A DNA stretch of 64,000 nt from contig BPKK01000002.1 of assembly GCA_026005095.1 (NCBI GenBank), positions 1 through 64,000 of the forward strand, written 5' to 3'. The notes beneath the pieces were generated by a model, which did not search any database, had not been told where the DNA came from, and saw only the letters and a list, made by a program, of their open reading frames with translations. The stretch comes from Silanimonas sp. (GTDB lineage: Bacteria > Pseudomonadota > Gammaproteobacteria > Xanthomonadales > Xanthomonadaceae). Position 1 is the stretch's first letter. Each line of letters begins with the position of its first letter. Both the position numbers and the translations under genes were made by a program. Positions 48,684-57,597 of the stretch are shown in pieces.

Positions 48684-49559
48684 ATGCCTGCCGCCACCCC
48701 CGAGATCCTGATCGAACTCGCCCGCCGCATCGCCGCCCGCGCCGATGAGCCCTGGCTGCTGGCCGACCTCGCCGCCGAGGTCGGCCTCTCCCCTTCAGCC
48801 TTCCAGCGCCGCTTCACCCGGCTGGTCGGCCTATCGCCGAAGGCCCTGCAGGACGCCGCCCGGCTTGGCCGCCTGAAGGCCGCGCTGAAGTCCGGCAGCC
48901 GCGTCACCGACGCCATCCTCGAGGCCGGCTTCGGCTCGCCCAGCCGGGTGTATGGCGAAACCGGGCGGGCGCTGGGCATGACGCCCTCGGCCTATCGCGA
49001 AGGCGCGCCGGGCGAGTGCATCCACTGGGCGCTGCGCGAGACCCGGCTCGGGCCACTGGCCATGGCGGCCACGGCGCGCGGGGTGTGCTTTGCCCAGTTC
49101 GTGGACGGCGAGGCCGCGGCGGCCACGCAACTGGCCGGCGAGTTCCCGAGGGCTCGGCTGCTCCGCAGCCCGGCCGACCGGCGCGATGGTGGCGATGCGG
49201 CCGCCGCCGGCGCAGCCGCCGCGCTGGATGCCTGGATCACGGCGCTCGACGCCCACCTCGGGAGCCTGCGCCCCTTGCCCGCCATTCCGCTCGACCTGCG
49301 CGGCACCGCCTTCCAGCATCGGGTCTGGCGCTTCCTGCAAGGCATTCCGCTGGGCGAAACGCGCTCCTACGCCGAGGTGGCCGCCGGTATCGGCGCCGCC
49401 AAGGCCAGCCGCGCGGTCGGCTCGGCCTGCGGGGCCAACCCGGTGGCGGTGCTGGTGCCCTGCCACCGCGTGCTGCGCGGTGACGGCGGTCTGGGCGGCT
49501 ACCGCTGGGGGCAGGAGCGCAAGGCCGCGCTGCTGGCGGCCGAGATGGCCTCTCGCTGA
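48684..49559 (+). CDS. AraC HTH + O6-methylguanine-DNA methyltransferase (Ada lacking AdaA)
   Basis: 291 residues: an AraC-type HTH domain (about 8-108, with LSPSAFQRRFTRLVGLSPKAL and VTDAILEAGFGSPSRVYGE), a ribonuclease-like domain, then the suicide methyltransferase domain with active Cys260 in VLVPCHRVLRGDGGLGGYRWG. It repairs O6-alkylguanine by irreversible alkyl transfer. The N-terminal AdaA domain with the four-Cys zinc site that senses methylphosphotriesters is absent, so the classical Ada activation route is not possible in this protein. Start ATG at 48684. Confidence 0.92.
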   Translation: MPAATPEILIELARRIAARADEPWLLADLAAEVGLSPSAFQRRFTRLVGLSPKALQDAARLGRLKAALKSGSRVTDAILEAGFGSPSRVYGETGRALGMTPSAYREGAPGECIHWALRETRLGPLAMAATARGVCFAQFVDGEAAAATQLAGEFPRARLLRSPADRRDGGDAAAAGAAAALDAWITALDAHLGSLRPLPAIPLDLRGTAFQHRVWRFLQGIPLGETRSYAEVAAGIGAAKASRAVGSACGANPVAVLVPCHRVLRGDGGLGGYRWGQERKAALLAAEMASR

Positions 49560-49612
49560 AGCGCGGCGGACGGTCCCGGCCGCGCTGGCGCCTGCCCGCG
49601 CCACATGGCGCC

Positions 49613-49618
49613 TATACT
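49613..49618 (+). promoter_or_regulatory. Candidate -10 box of the yadGH-type operon
   Basis: TATACT 38 nt upstream of the ATG at 49656, the best -10 match seen among the plus-strand leaders. -35 not clear. Confidence 0.45.
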
Positions 49619-49655
49619 TGCCGCTTCCTTCCTGCCAACCGCCGCCCCGGGCCCC

Positions 49656-50602
<947 letters not shown>

Positions 50603-50606
<4 letters not shown>

Positions 50607-51406
50607 GCGCGCAGGACACCCCCATGGTCACAGCCAACCCGAACTGGACCGCCTTCCGCACCATCATCCGCCGCGAGGTGGCGCGCATCGTCCGCATCTG
50701 GGGCCAAACCCTGGTGCCGCCGGCGATCACCATGACGCTCTACTTCCTGATCTTCGGCAAGCTGATCGGCAGCAGGATCGGCGACATGGGCGGCTTCAGC
50801 TACATGGATTTCATCGTGCCGGGCCTGGTGATGATGTCGGTGATCCAGAACGCCTACGGCAACATCAGCTCGAGCTTCTTCGGCGCCAAGTTCGGTCGCC
50901 ACATCGAAGAGCTGCTGGTGGCCCCGCTGCCCAACCACGTGATTCTCGCCGGCTATGTGGGCGGCGCGGTGCTGCGCGGCTTCATGGTCGGCGCCATCGT
51001 GCTGGCAGTGGCCATGCTGTTCACCCATGTACGCGTGCATGACTGGGCAGTGACGCTGAGCACGGTGCTGCTCGGCGCGGTGATCTTCTCGCTGGCCGGC
51101 TTCGTGAACGCCGTCTACGCCAAGAAGTTCGACGACATTGCCATCATCCCCACCTTCGTGCTCACCCCGCTCACCTACCTCGGCGGCGTGTTCTACTCGG
51201 TGAAGCTGCTGCCGGCCTGGGCGGAGACCGCCACGCACGCCAATCCGATCTTCTACATGGTGAACGCCTTCCGCTACGGCCTGCTCGGTGAGGGCGCCAC
51301 CGACGTGCCGCTGTGGAGCGCCTATGCGGTGATGCTGGCCTTCGTGCTGGCCCTGGGCTGGTTCGGCCTGTGGCTGCTGCAGCGCGGCGTGGGCCTGCGC
51401 AGTTGA
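50603..51406 (+). CDS. yadH: ABC transporter permease, YadH type
   Basis: 267-residue ABC-2 family permease with six predicted helices (TLVPPAITMTLYFLIFG, FIVPGLVMMSVIQNAYG, GYVGGAVLRGFMVGAIVLAVAMLF, LSTVLLGAVIFSLAGFV, IIPTFVLTPLTYLGGVFY, VMLAFVLALGWFGLWLL). The coupling motif region SFFGAKFGRHIEELLVAPLP and the ANPIFYMVNAFR segment are typical of YadH. Translated together with yadG through a 4-nt overlap. Ends 13 nt from the converging AAA ATPase gene. Confidence 0.92.
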
Positions 51407-51419
51407 GGTCGCCCGGCCC

Positions 51420-52506
51420 TCACGCCTCGCGCCAATCCTCGCCGGGCATGATCCGGCGCAGGTAGGCATCGAACATCGGCACGGTGAACGCGGTGTCGCC
51501 GTGGTTGGGGCTCCAGACCATGCCCTTTGCGATCAGCTGCGCGCGGATGGGCCCCATCGCGGTGACCTTGCGGTCGAGGGCCTCGGCCACGTCGCCGGAG
51601 CGGTGCGGGCCCGGGCCGAGTTCGGTCATCGCGCGTGATCGGCGAGGCCGGCGCGACGTCCCAAGCGTGCTTGCCCCATTCCTGCAGGAAGTACGGATAC
51701 CCCTCGGTGGCGCGCAGGATGGCCTCGGTGGCGGCAGGCTCGAAACGCACCCCCAGCGCGGCCGCGGGCACTTCCAGCGCATCTCGCGCGGCGGTGGCGT
51801 CGAGGGGCCCGATGAAGTGAAACGCGAACAAGCGCTCGGCATAGGATTTCGCCCGCCCCATCTGCCCGGGCAATTGCGGCAGCCCGGCGCCCACGAGCAT
51901 CACCGGCACCTGCCGCTGCGCGCAGCGGTGCAGGGCCGTGATGAGCGGGGCGAGCTGGTCTTCGGGCACGTACTGCAGCTCATCCACGTACAGCGCGAGG
52001 ACCGTGCCCACAGCCTGGGCGGCCTCGCCGGCCGCTTCCAGCAGGGCCTGCAGGTCATGCTCGAGATCGCCGTTGTCGGCGAGGCCGGGCTCGGGTTCGA
52101 GGTCGATGCCGACTTCGAGATCAGCGAACTTGAGCTTCAGCGACTTCGCGAAACCGGCCAGGGCCCGCAGCCCACGCGCAGCGAGATCGCCGGCCTTTTC
52201 GCGCCGGGAGAGGCGCAACAGGGCGAGGCGCAGCTGGGGCGCGAGCATGGCCGGCAGCGAGCGCCCCTCCGGGGCCTCGATGCGCAAGGTCTCGATGCCG
52301 GCGGCCTCGGCATCGCTGCGCATGCGGTCGAGCAGCACCGTCTTCCCCACCCCCCGCAGGCCGATCATCAGCACGCTCTTCGCCTGCCGGCCGATGCGGA
52401 CGCGCTCGGTGGCGATGCGCACCTGTTCGATCAGGGCATCGCGGCCGGCGAGCTCGGGCGGCGGGGCGCCGGCCCCCGGGGCATAGGGGTTGGTGATCGG
52501 GTCCAT
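51420..52506 (-). pseudogene. AAA ATPase, frameshifted near its C-terminus
   Basis: An ATPase of the NPYAPGAG..PPELAGRD type, with Walker A GLRGVGKTVLLDRM, an Arg-rich helical insert, Walker B LYVDELQYV, sensor-like VMLVGAGLPQLPG, and GYPYFLQEWGKHAWD. The frame breaks at about 51640 (ASPITR then MTELGPG...): the rest (RKVTAMGPIRAQLIAKGMVW..HGDTAFTVPMFDAYLRR), a winged-helix-like tail, is in another frame and ends at 51420. One lost base explains it. The ATG at 52506 is chosen; an in-frame TTG at 52557 would extend into the AT-rich leader. Function of this family is not established. Confidence 0.75.
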
Positions 52507-52516
52507 GGCTGCATCT

Positions 52517-52580
52517 TGAGCCGGATTTTTTGGTTTATCAATGAGCAATAATTTCAATAACTCCTTTCAAACCTGATCGG
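52517..52580 (-). promoter_or_regulatory. AT-rich leader of the AAA ATPase gene
   Basis: A short stretch far below the surrounding GC content, with three CAAT repeats on the plus strand (from about 52540) and an AAAGGAG on the minus strand. It likely holds the promoter and perhaps a regulator site, and also lies upstream of the OmpA-like gene on the other strand. Confidence 0.5.
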
Positions 52581-52684
52581 GATTCCGCAACCTGCCGGTC
52601 GGCGGAGGGTCCGTGGCCCGAGTTCCCGCCCTTTTGCGAATGCTGCAGTGAAGGGGGCCCCCGGCCCCAGCCACTGGAGCCACC

Positions 52685-53830
52685 ATGTCGCCTCGTCCCG
52701 CCCCCCGCAGCCTCGTCCCCGTCCTTCTCGCCCTTGTCGTTTCCCCCCCGCTGCTGGCGCAAAGCTTCGGCGACCAGCTGCGCCGCACTGCCGAGCGCGC
52801 GGCCAAGAGCGAGGTGCAGCGCAAGGTCGACGAGGAAACCCGCGAAGCCACGCGCTGCGTGCTGGGTGACGAGCGCTGTGCCCGCGAGGCGCGCCGCCAG
52901 GGGCGCGAGGTCGAATACGTCGAAGCGGGCCCCAGCCCGGCCGCCTCCGGCGCCAGCACCGCGGCCAGCACCGGCACCGCGGGCCTGCCCGCGCTCAGCG
53001 ACGACCCGCGCGCCGACCATCCAGTGCTCTCGCGCTATGCCGGCTCGGAATGGATCGAGGGCAGCAACCGCGCCTTCGATGCCTATGCCCTGATCGTGGG
53101 CGTGGACAACGGCACGCCGCGCACCGAATCGCTGGAAGGCCGCGTTACCCGCCGCGTGTACCGCAACCCGAGTGGCCGCTCGTCCTTGGAGATCCTGCGC
53201 AACTACCGCGCGGCCCTCGAGGGCCAGGGCTTCCGCCTGCGCTGGTCCTGCGACAGCGCGACGGCCTGCGCCAGCCGCGGGCGCAGCGGCTGGAAGTCGG
53301 TCAACGGCATGAACCCGGGCGTGGCCGGCGACCTGCGCTACATCGCCATGGCACGCAGCACCGCGGGGGCCACCACCACGGTGGCGGTGGCGGTGAACCC
53401 ACAGCGCAGCTTCGTCGACGTGGTCGAGACGGCCACGATGGACACCGGCATGGTCAGCGCCGAAGCCCTCGGGGCGGCCTTGGATGAAAGCGGCGCGGTC
53501 GTGCTCGAGGGCCTCTACTTCGCCACCGGCAGCGCCGATCTGCTGCCCGACTCCAACGCAGCGATCGCCGAAGCCGCCGCCCTGCTCAAGGCGCGGCCGG
53601 AACTGCGGCTCGAGGTGCAGGGCCACACGGACAACGTCGGCAATTCGGCAGCGAACCTGACACTCTCGCGCCGGCGCGCGCAGGCCGTCGCGGACGCCCT
53701 CATCCAAGCCCATGGCATCGCCAGCTCGCGGCTCGCGGTGCGCGGCTTCGGCGCGGCGCAGCCCGTGGCCGACAACGCCACCGAGGCCGGGCGCGCCAAG
53801 AACCGCCGTGTCGAGCTGGTGCGGCGCTGA
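52685..53830 (+). CDS. OmpA-family envelope protein
   Basis: 381 residues: signal peptide (LALVVSPPLLA|QSFGD), an N-terminal helical part rich in Arg and Glu with a Cys pair (RCVLGDERC), a middle domain (about 115-255: HPVLSRYAGSEW, then RVYRNPSGRSSLEILRNYRAALEGQGF, resembling the DUF4892-type region) and a C-terminal OmpA-like peptidoglycan-binding domain (LYFATGSADLLPDSNAAI, GHTDNVGNSAANLTLSRRRAQAV, RGFGAAQPVADNATEAGRAKNRRVE). It should tie the envelope to the cell wall. First gene of a seven-gene plus-strand array; 10 nt before the next. Confidence 0.9.
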   Translation: MSPRPAPRSLVPVLLALVVSPPLLAQSFGDQLRRTAERAAKSEVQRKVDEETREATRCVLGDERCAREARRQGREVEYVEAGPSPAASGASTAASTGTAGLPALSDDPRADHPVLSRYAGSEWIEGSNRAFDAYALIVGVDNGTPRTESLEGRVTRRVYRNPSGRSSLEILRNYRAALEGQGFRLRWSCDSATACASRGRSGWKSVNGMNPGVAGDLRYIAMARSTAGATTTVAVAVNPQRSFVDVVETATMDTGMVSAEALGAALDESGAVVLEGLYFATGSADLLPDSNAAIAEAAALLKARPELRLEVQGHTDNVGNSAANLTLSRRRAQAVADALIQAHGIASSRLAVRGFGAAQPVADNATEAGRAKNRRVELVRR

Positions 53831-53840
53831 GGGCGCGGCC

Positions 53841-54425
53841 ATGGCCATCGCCTTCCGTTCCTGCAGGCCCCGGCGAACGCTCGCCCGCAGCCTCGCGGCC
53901 CTTGCCGTGCTGGGCGCTTCCAGCCTCGCGGCGGCCCCACTTCCGCCGCCTGCGGCGTGGTGCGAGGCCCTGCTGCCGGTGGCGGCCATCCCTGCCGCGC
54001 TGGGTCGTCCGGTGCCGGGTCTTGCCCGCCGCACGATCCTCGCAGTGCCGGAGAACGACCGGCAGTGCGCGCGCCGCTATGCCATCGGAAACAACCCCTT
54101 CGGGGATGAGTTGATCGTTCGCGTCACCCCGGCCCGCGATGCCTCCGGGGCGCGAGGCACCTTGCAGCGCCTCCGTCGCGAGGCCGAAAGGGGCCGGGTG
54201 TTCGGCCTTTCCTCGCCCGAGGGCCTCGGCGCGGGTGCCGTGCACTTCCGCCGTCCCGACCCGCTGGCCGACCATCGCATGGCCTTCGTGGTCGCCTTCG
54301 CGCGCGGCGCGCATGTGGTCGAGCTGACCTACCACAACGTCGACAACGGCAAATCCGACACCTTCATCCAGGCCAGCGCAGAGCTCGAGCCCATCGCCCG
54401 CGGCCTGCTGGAGCGCTGGCCGTGA
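53841..54425 (+). CDS. Exported protein of unknown function in the envelope/sigma array
   Basis: 194 residues with an N-terminal twin-Arg-like but probably Sec signal (ARSLAALAVLGASSLAAA|PLPPP). Two Cys (AWCEALLP, RQCARRYAIG). The body alternates strands and helices (DELIVRVTP, MAFVVAFARGAHVVELTYHNV); no family recognised. The stop overlaps the next start (GTGA), so the two are translationally coupled. Confidence 0.75.
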   Translation: MAIAFRSCRPRRTLARSLAALAVLGASSLAAAPLPPPAAWCEALLPVAAIPAALGRPVPGLARRTILAVPENDRQCARRYAIGNNPFGDELIVRVTPARDASGARGTLQRLRREAERGRVFGLSSPEGLGAGAVHFRRPDPLADHRMAFVVAFARGAHVVELTYHNVDNGKSDTFIQASAELEPIARGLLERWP

Positions 54426-55627
54426 GCGCGGTCTTCAAGACCCCAGTGCGTCGGGCGTGGCTGGAACGCGCCGTGGCGGCCGCGATTCTGCTGTCCACCG
54501 CCACCGCATTTGCCGCCGACCCCGCGCCCAAGCCCAAGCCGTGGCCGAAACCGCCGGTACTCGAAGTGATCGAATCCGGCTCGCCGGAGGCCCGACGCCG
54601 CGGCGAGACGGTCGAGCGCCTGCCGGACCCCTTCGAGCTGCCGCCGATTCCCGTCATCGAATCGGGCAGCCGCGAGGCGCGCGCGATGGGCGAGCACTTC
54701 AGCAACCCCGAAGCCCTCCGCCGGCGCGAAGCGGCGTGGGCACGCGACAGCACTTTCCCGCCCAACCCCGACACCGTGCCCGGCCGCTACCGCTTCGACC
54801 TGCGGCTGCGCCAGTTGGTCGACAGCGCCGATGGCCTCGTCGACATGACCTGCTTCGCCAACTCGCGCGATGCGAGCCTGCTGTGCCCCGAGTGGGGCCT
54901 CGGCGGCTGGACGCTCGGCATGGCGTCCGCACAGGGCAGGTTCGAGTTCGTGCTGAGGCAGGCCGACGGCGACGTGCTGGTCTGCGGCCAGCACCGCGAC
55001 CTCGGCCCAGCCTGCGTGCAGATGGGCGATGAAATTGGCCCGGCCTTCGCCTGGCTGCGCAACATGGGCCTGAACCAGGCCTTCCTCGATTCCATCGCGA
55101 CGACGCCCCAGACGCTGGGTGACGGGCCGCGCGGTGCGGTGCAGGGCGTGCGCGGTCGGACCGCCGACGGCTTCCTGCAGCTCTGGTTCGACCCTCGCGG
55201 CAGCGGCATCGCCACGCGCATGCCGTGGATCGGCATGGGCGTGGGCCTGCTGCGCGACGAACGCGCCCGCGTGGTCCGCACGGTGCGCGGTGCGCGCTTC
55301 GAGGGCGCCGACCGCGACGGCGGCGACGTGATCCTCGAGCTGATCGAGTTGGCGCCCGCGCGCATCGAGCGCGATCTCGCCGGCTATCGGCTCATCACCG
55401 CCTTCACCGCACGGGGCCTCGAGGAGTCGATGTCGCTGTCGGCGCAGCTGATGGCCCTGCAGCGCGAGGGCATGGGCATCCGCGCCGAGCTCGACGCCTG
55501 CCCGAAAAGCAGTGCCGGACGCGACTGTCGCGCCCACCACCGCGAGCGCCTCAAGGCCCTCGAACAGCGGGCCCGCGACATGGCCCTCGGCTTCGGCCGC
55601 CGCCATGGCCTGCCTGTCGACGACTGA
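54422..55627 (+). CDS. Exported protein of unknown function with an internal repeat
   Basis: 401 residues from a GTG start, with a signal peptide (AVAAAILLSTATAFA|ADPA), then a Pro/Lys-rich linker and a duplicated segment VIESGSPEARRRGE (49-62) and VIESGSREARAMGE (78-91). The rest (about 110-401) is a larger domain with paired Cys (TCFANSRDASLLCPEW, VCGQHRDLGPAC) and a C-terminal helical tail with Cys (DACPKSSAGRDCRAHH). No family recognised. Periplasmic or surface role likely. Coupled to the preceding gene by a 4-nt overlap. Confidence 0.78.
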   Translation: MSAVFKTPVRRAWLERAVAAAILLSTATAFAADPAPKPKPWPKPPVLEVIESGSPEARRRGETVERLPDPFELPPIPVIESGSREARAMGEHFSNPEALRRREAAWARDSTFPPNPDTVPGRYRFDLRLRQLVDSADGLVDMTCFANSRDASLLCPEWGLGGWTLGMASAQGRFEFVLRQADGDVLVCGQHRDLGPACVQMGDEIGPAFAWLRNMGLNQAFLDSIATTPQTLGDGPRGAVQGVRGRTADGFLQLWFDPRGSGIATRMPWIGMGVGLLRDERARVVRTVRGARFEGADRDGGDVILELIELAPARIERDLAGYRLITAFTARGLEESMSLSAQLMALQREGMGIRAELDACPKSSAGRDCRAHHRERLKALEQRARDMALGFGRRHGLPVDD

Positions 55628-55655
55628 GTCCCCCACCCCCGAAGGAGATCGCTCC

Positions 55656-56168
55656 ATGTCCGACCCCCGCCCGACTTCCGCACATCGCTGGCCCGCCGCA
55701 GGCTTCGCATTGCTCGCCAGCCTCGCCTTCGCGCCCACCGCCTTCGCACAAGCGACGCTCGATTGCCGCGCCGTCGAGGCCGTCGGCAACGCCATGCGCG
55801 CCGAAATCATCGCCACCATCGAACGCGACCTGGTCGGCGAGCCGATCGAGATCTCGCGCCGCAAGACCTTGCACCTGCTGGGCGTGGACGAGGTGCAGTT
55901 CCGTGGCTGCACGCTGCGGGCAAAGGTGCTCATCGACCTCGAGCGGAAGATCCGCCGCGACGCCGAAGGGCATGCCTGGGTCTCCGGCACCGTGCAGTCC
56001 TACGGCCTGCGGCCGCAGCCTTGGGTCTGCCTCGACCGCAAGCCGAAGGTCGATCGCGTCGAAGTCAGCCACACCGCGAACCTCGGCGAGCGGCTTTACG
56101 CCCGCATCGCGCAACGCACGCTCACCCCGGACCGCTGCTTCCCCGTCGGCGTCGCGCCGACCCCCTGA
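55656..56168 (+). CDS. Exported protein of unknown function
   Basis: 170 residues with a signal peptide (FALLASLAFAPTAFA|QATL) and four Cys that could form two disulphides (DCRAVEAV, RGCTLRAKV, WVCLDRKP, DRCFPVG). Mixed helix/strand sequence with RRKTLHLLGVDEVQF and DAEGHAWVSGTVQSYG. No family recognised. RBS GAAGGAG (55641-55647). 28 nt after the preceding gene and 32 nt before the barrel gene, on the same strand. Confidence 0.75.
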   Translation: MSDPRPTSAHRWPAAGFALLASLAFAPTAFAQATLDCRAVEAVGNAMRAEIIATIERDLVGEPIEISRRKTLHLLGVDEVQFRGCTLRAKVLIDLERKIRRDAEGHAWVSGTVQSYGLRPQPWVCLDRKPKVDRVEVSHTANLGERLYARIAQRTLTPDRCFPVGVAPTP

Positions 56169-56200
56169 GTTCCACACCACCCCCAACCCCCGGAGATCCC

Positions 56201-56989
56201 ATGCACGCTTCCCGCTTGCGCACCCCGCGTACCCCCCGCCTTGCCCTCGCTGCCGGGCTCACCCTCGCCGCCCCGTTTGCGGCCCTCGCCAATGGCCCGC
56301 TGCACGGCACCTATGTCGGGCTCGACCTGCAGGCCGACCGCGGCGAGCGCCAGAGCCAGACCACGCTCGGCGGCGCCTGGGCCAGTGAATCGCAAGCGCT
56401 GCGCGACTTCGTTTCGGGCCTCGACGCCGGTGCTCGGGACGACAGCGGCTTCGGCCAGGGGCTGCATCTTGGCTACCTGCACGCCCCGGCCGATGGCCTG
56501 CTGCTCGGCGTCGAATTCGGCTTCGAAGCCCCGGGGGCGGAGGTCGATGCCCGCGTCGGCCCCACCAGCGCGGCGACGCCGGCCACGCTGAACTACACCA
56601 TCGATGCCGGGCTCGACTTCGATCGCATGCTGGTGCTGCGCGGTCTCGTGGGTTGGCAGTCCGGCGACCATGCCTTCTACGCCTCGGTGGGCGGCGCCCG
56701 CGCCGACCTCGTGGCGCGCACCGGCATCACCAGCAATGGCGGCTACGCCAAGGCCGGCCTGACCGACGACAGCCGCAGCGGCCTGCACCTCGGCCTCGGC
56801 TGGCGCAGGGCCCTGGGCGAGCACTGGTCGATCCGCGCCGAAGTGACGCAGGCCGACCTGGGCGACGTCGAGGTGGTCAACGCCTACCTCCCCGGCAGCA
56901 GCTTCACGGACCCCGCCTACACCGAGCGCTACCGCATCGAGGCCGAGTTGCGGCAAGTGCGGGTGGGCGTGAGCTACCGCTTCCGGTGA
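56201..56989 (+). CDS. Outer-membrane beta-barrel protein (porin-like)
   Basis: 262 residues: signal peptide (LALAAGLTLAAPFAALA|NGPL), then LHGTYVGLDLQAD and repeated amphipathic strands (GLHLGYLHAPADGLLLGVEFGFEA, FDRMLVLRGLVGWQSGDHAFYASVGGARADL, GLHLGLGWRRALGEHWSIRAEVTQADLG, LRQVRVGVSYRFR). The FR C-terminus, extended YxF-type strand and 8-strand size fit the OmpA/OmpW-like or Opacity-protein superfamily. Role unknown. RBS CGGAGA 6 nt before the ATG. Confidence 0.8.
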   Translation: MHASRLRTPRTPRLALAAGLTLAAPFAALANGPLHGTYVGLDLQADRGERQSQTTLGGAWASESQALRDFVSGLDAGARDDSGFGQGLHLGYLHAPADGLLLGVEFGFEAPGAEVDARVGPTSAATPATLNYTIDAGLDFDRMLVLRGLVGWQSGDHAFYASVGGARADLVARTGITSNGGYAKAGLTDDSRSGLHLGLGWRRALGEHWSIRAEVTQADLGDVEVVNAYLPGSSFTDPAYTERYRIEAELRQVRVGVSYRFR

Positions 56990-57045
56990 CGTGATCAGCG
57001 CGCCTTGCGCTACCCTCATGGGCGTTCTCCCCCCAAGGAACGCCC

Positions 57046-57597
57046 GTGACGGACATCACCCTGCTGCTGGGCGCGGCGGGCCGCGGCGACCAGGACGCGC
57101 TGCAGCGCGCCTATGCCGCGGTCTACGGCGAGCTGAAGAAGATCGCGGCCGGCTTGTTGCGCGGCCGCGACGACACGCTGAGCCCCACCGTACTGGTCAA
57201 CGAGGCCTACCTGCGCCTGTGCGGTGGCCAAGGCGTGACGCCGGAATCGCGCAAGCACTTCTACGCGACGGCGGCACAGGCCATGCGCTGGATCATCACC
57301 GACCTCGCCCGCCAGCGCGGGGCGGAACGCCGGGGCGGCGACTGGCAGCGCGTCGAACTCGACGAACGCCTGCCCGCGGCGGCGGCGGACACCGACTGGA
57401 TCGCCGTGGATGCCGCCCTGACGCACCTCGGCCGCATCGACCCGGCCAAGCGCGAGCTGGTCGAACTCCGCTTCTTCGCCGGGCTCGACTACCCCGAGCT
57501 AGCCGAACTGCTCGGCCGTTCGGAGCGCTCGCTCAAGCGCGATTGGGCCGCGGCGCGCGCCCTGCTGATGGCCCTGCTCGACGAGGCCGCTGAATGA
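57046..57597 (+). CDS. ECF-type sigma factor of the kinase-linked (TIGR02999-like) group
   Basis: 183 residues from a GTG start (RBS AAGGAA, 57035-57040). Region 2 (1-75) contains YGELKKIAAGLLRG, then DDTLSPTVLVNEAYLRL. The usual acidic DAED of region 2.2 is replaced by SPTV (Thr48), the mark of ECF sigma factors activated by Ser/Thr kinases rather than by release from an anti-sigma factor. Region 4 (ELVELRFFAGLDYPELAELLGRSERSLKRDWAAARALL) holds the -35-binding HTH. The stop overlaps the kinase ATG (ATGA), so sigma and kinase are made together. Phosphorylation is inferred, not seen. Confidence 0.9.
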   Translation: MTDITLLLGAAGRGDQDALQRAYAAVYGELKKIAAGLLRGRDDTLSPTVLVNEAYLRLCGGQGVTPESRKHFYATAAQAMRWIITDLARQRGAERRGGDWQRVELDERLPAAAADTDWIAVDAALTHLGRIDPAKRELVELRFFAGLDYPELAELLGRSERSLKRDWAAARALLMALLDEAAE

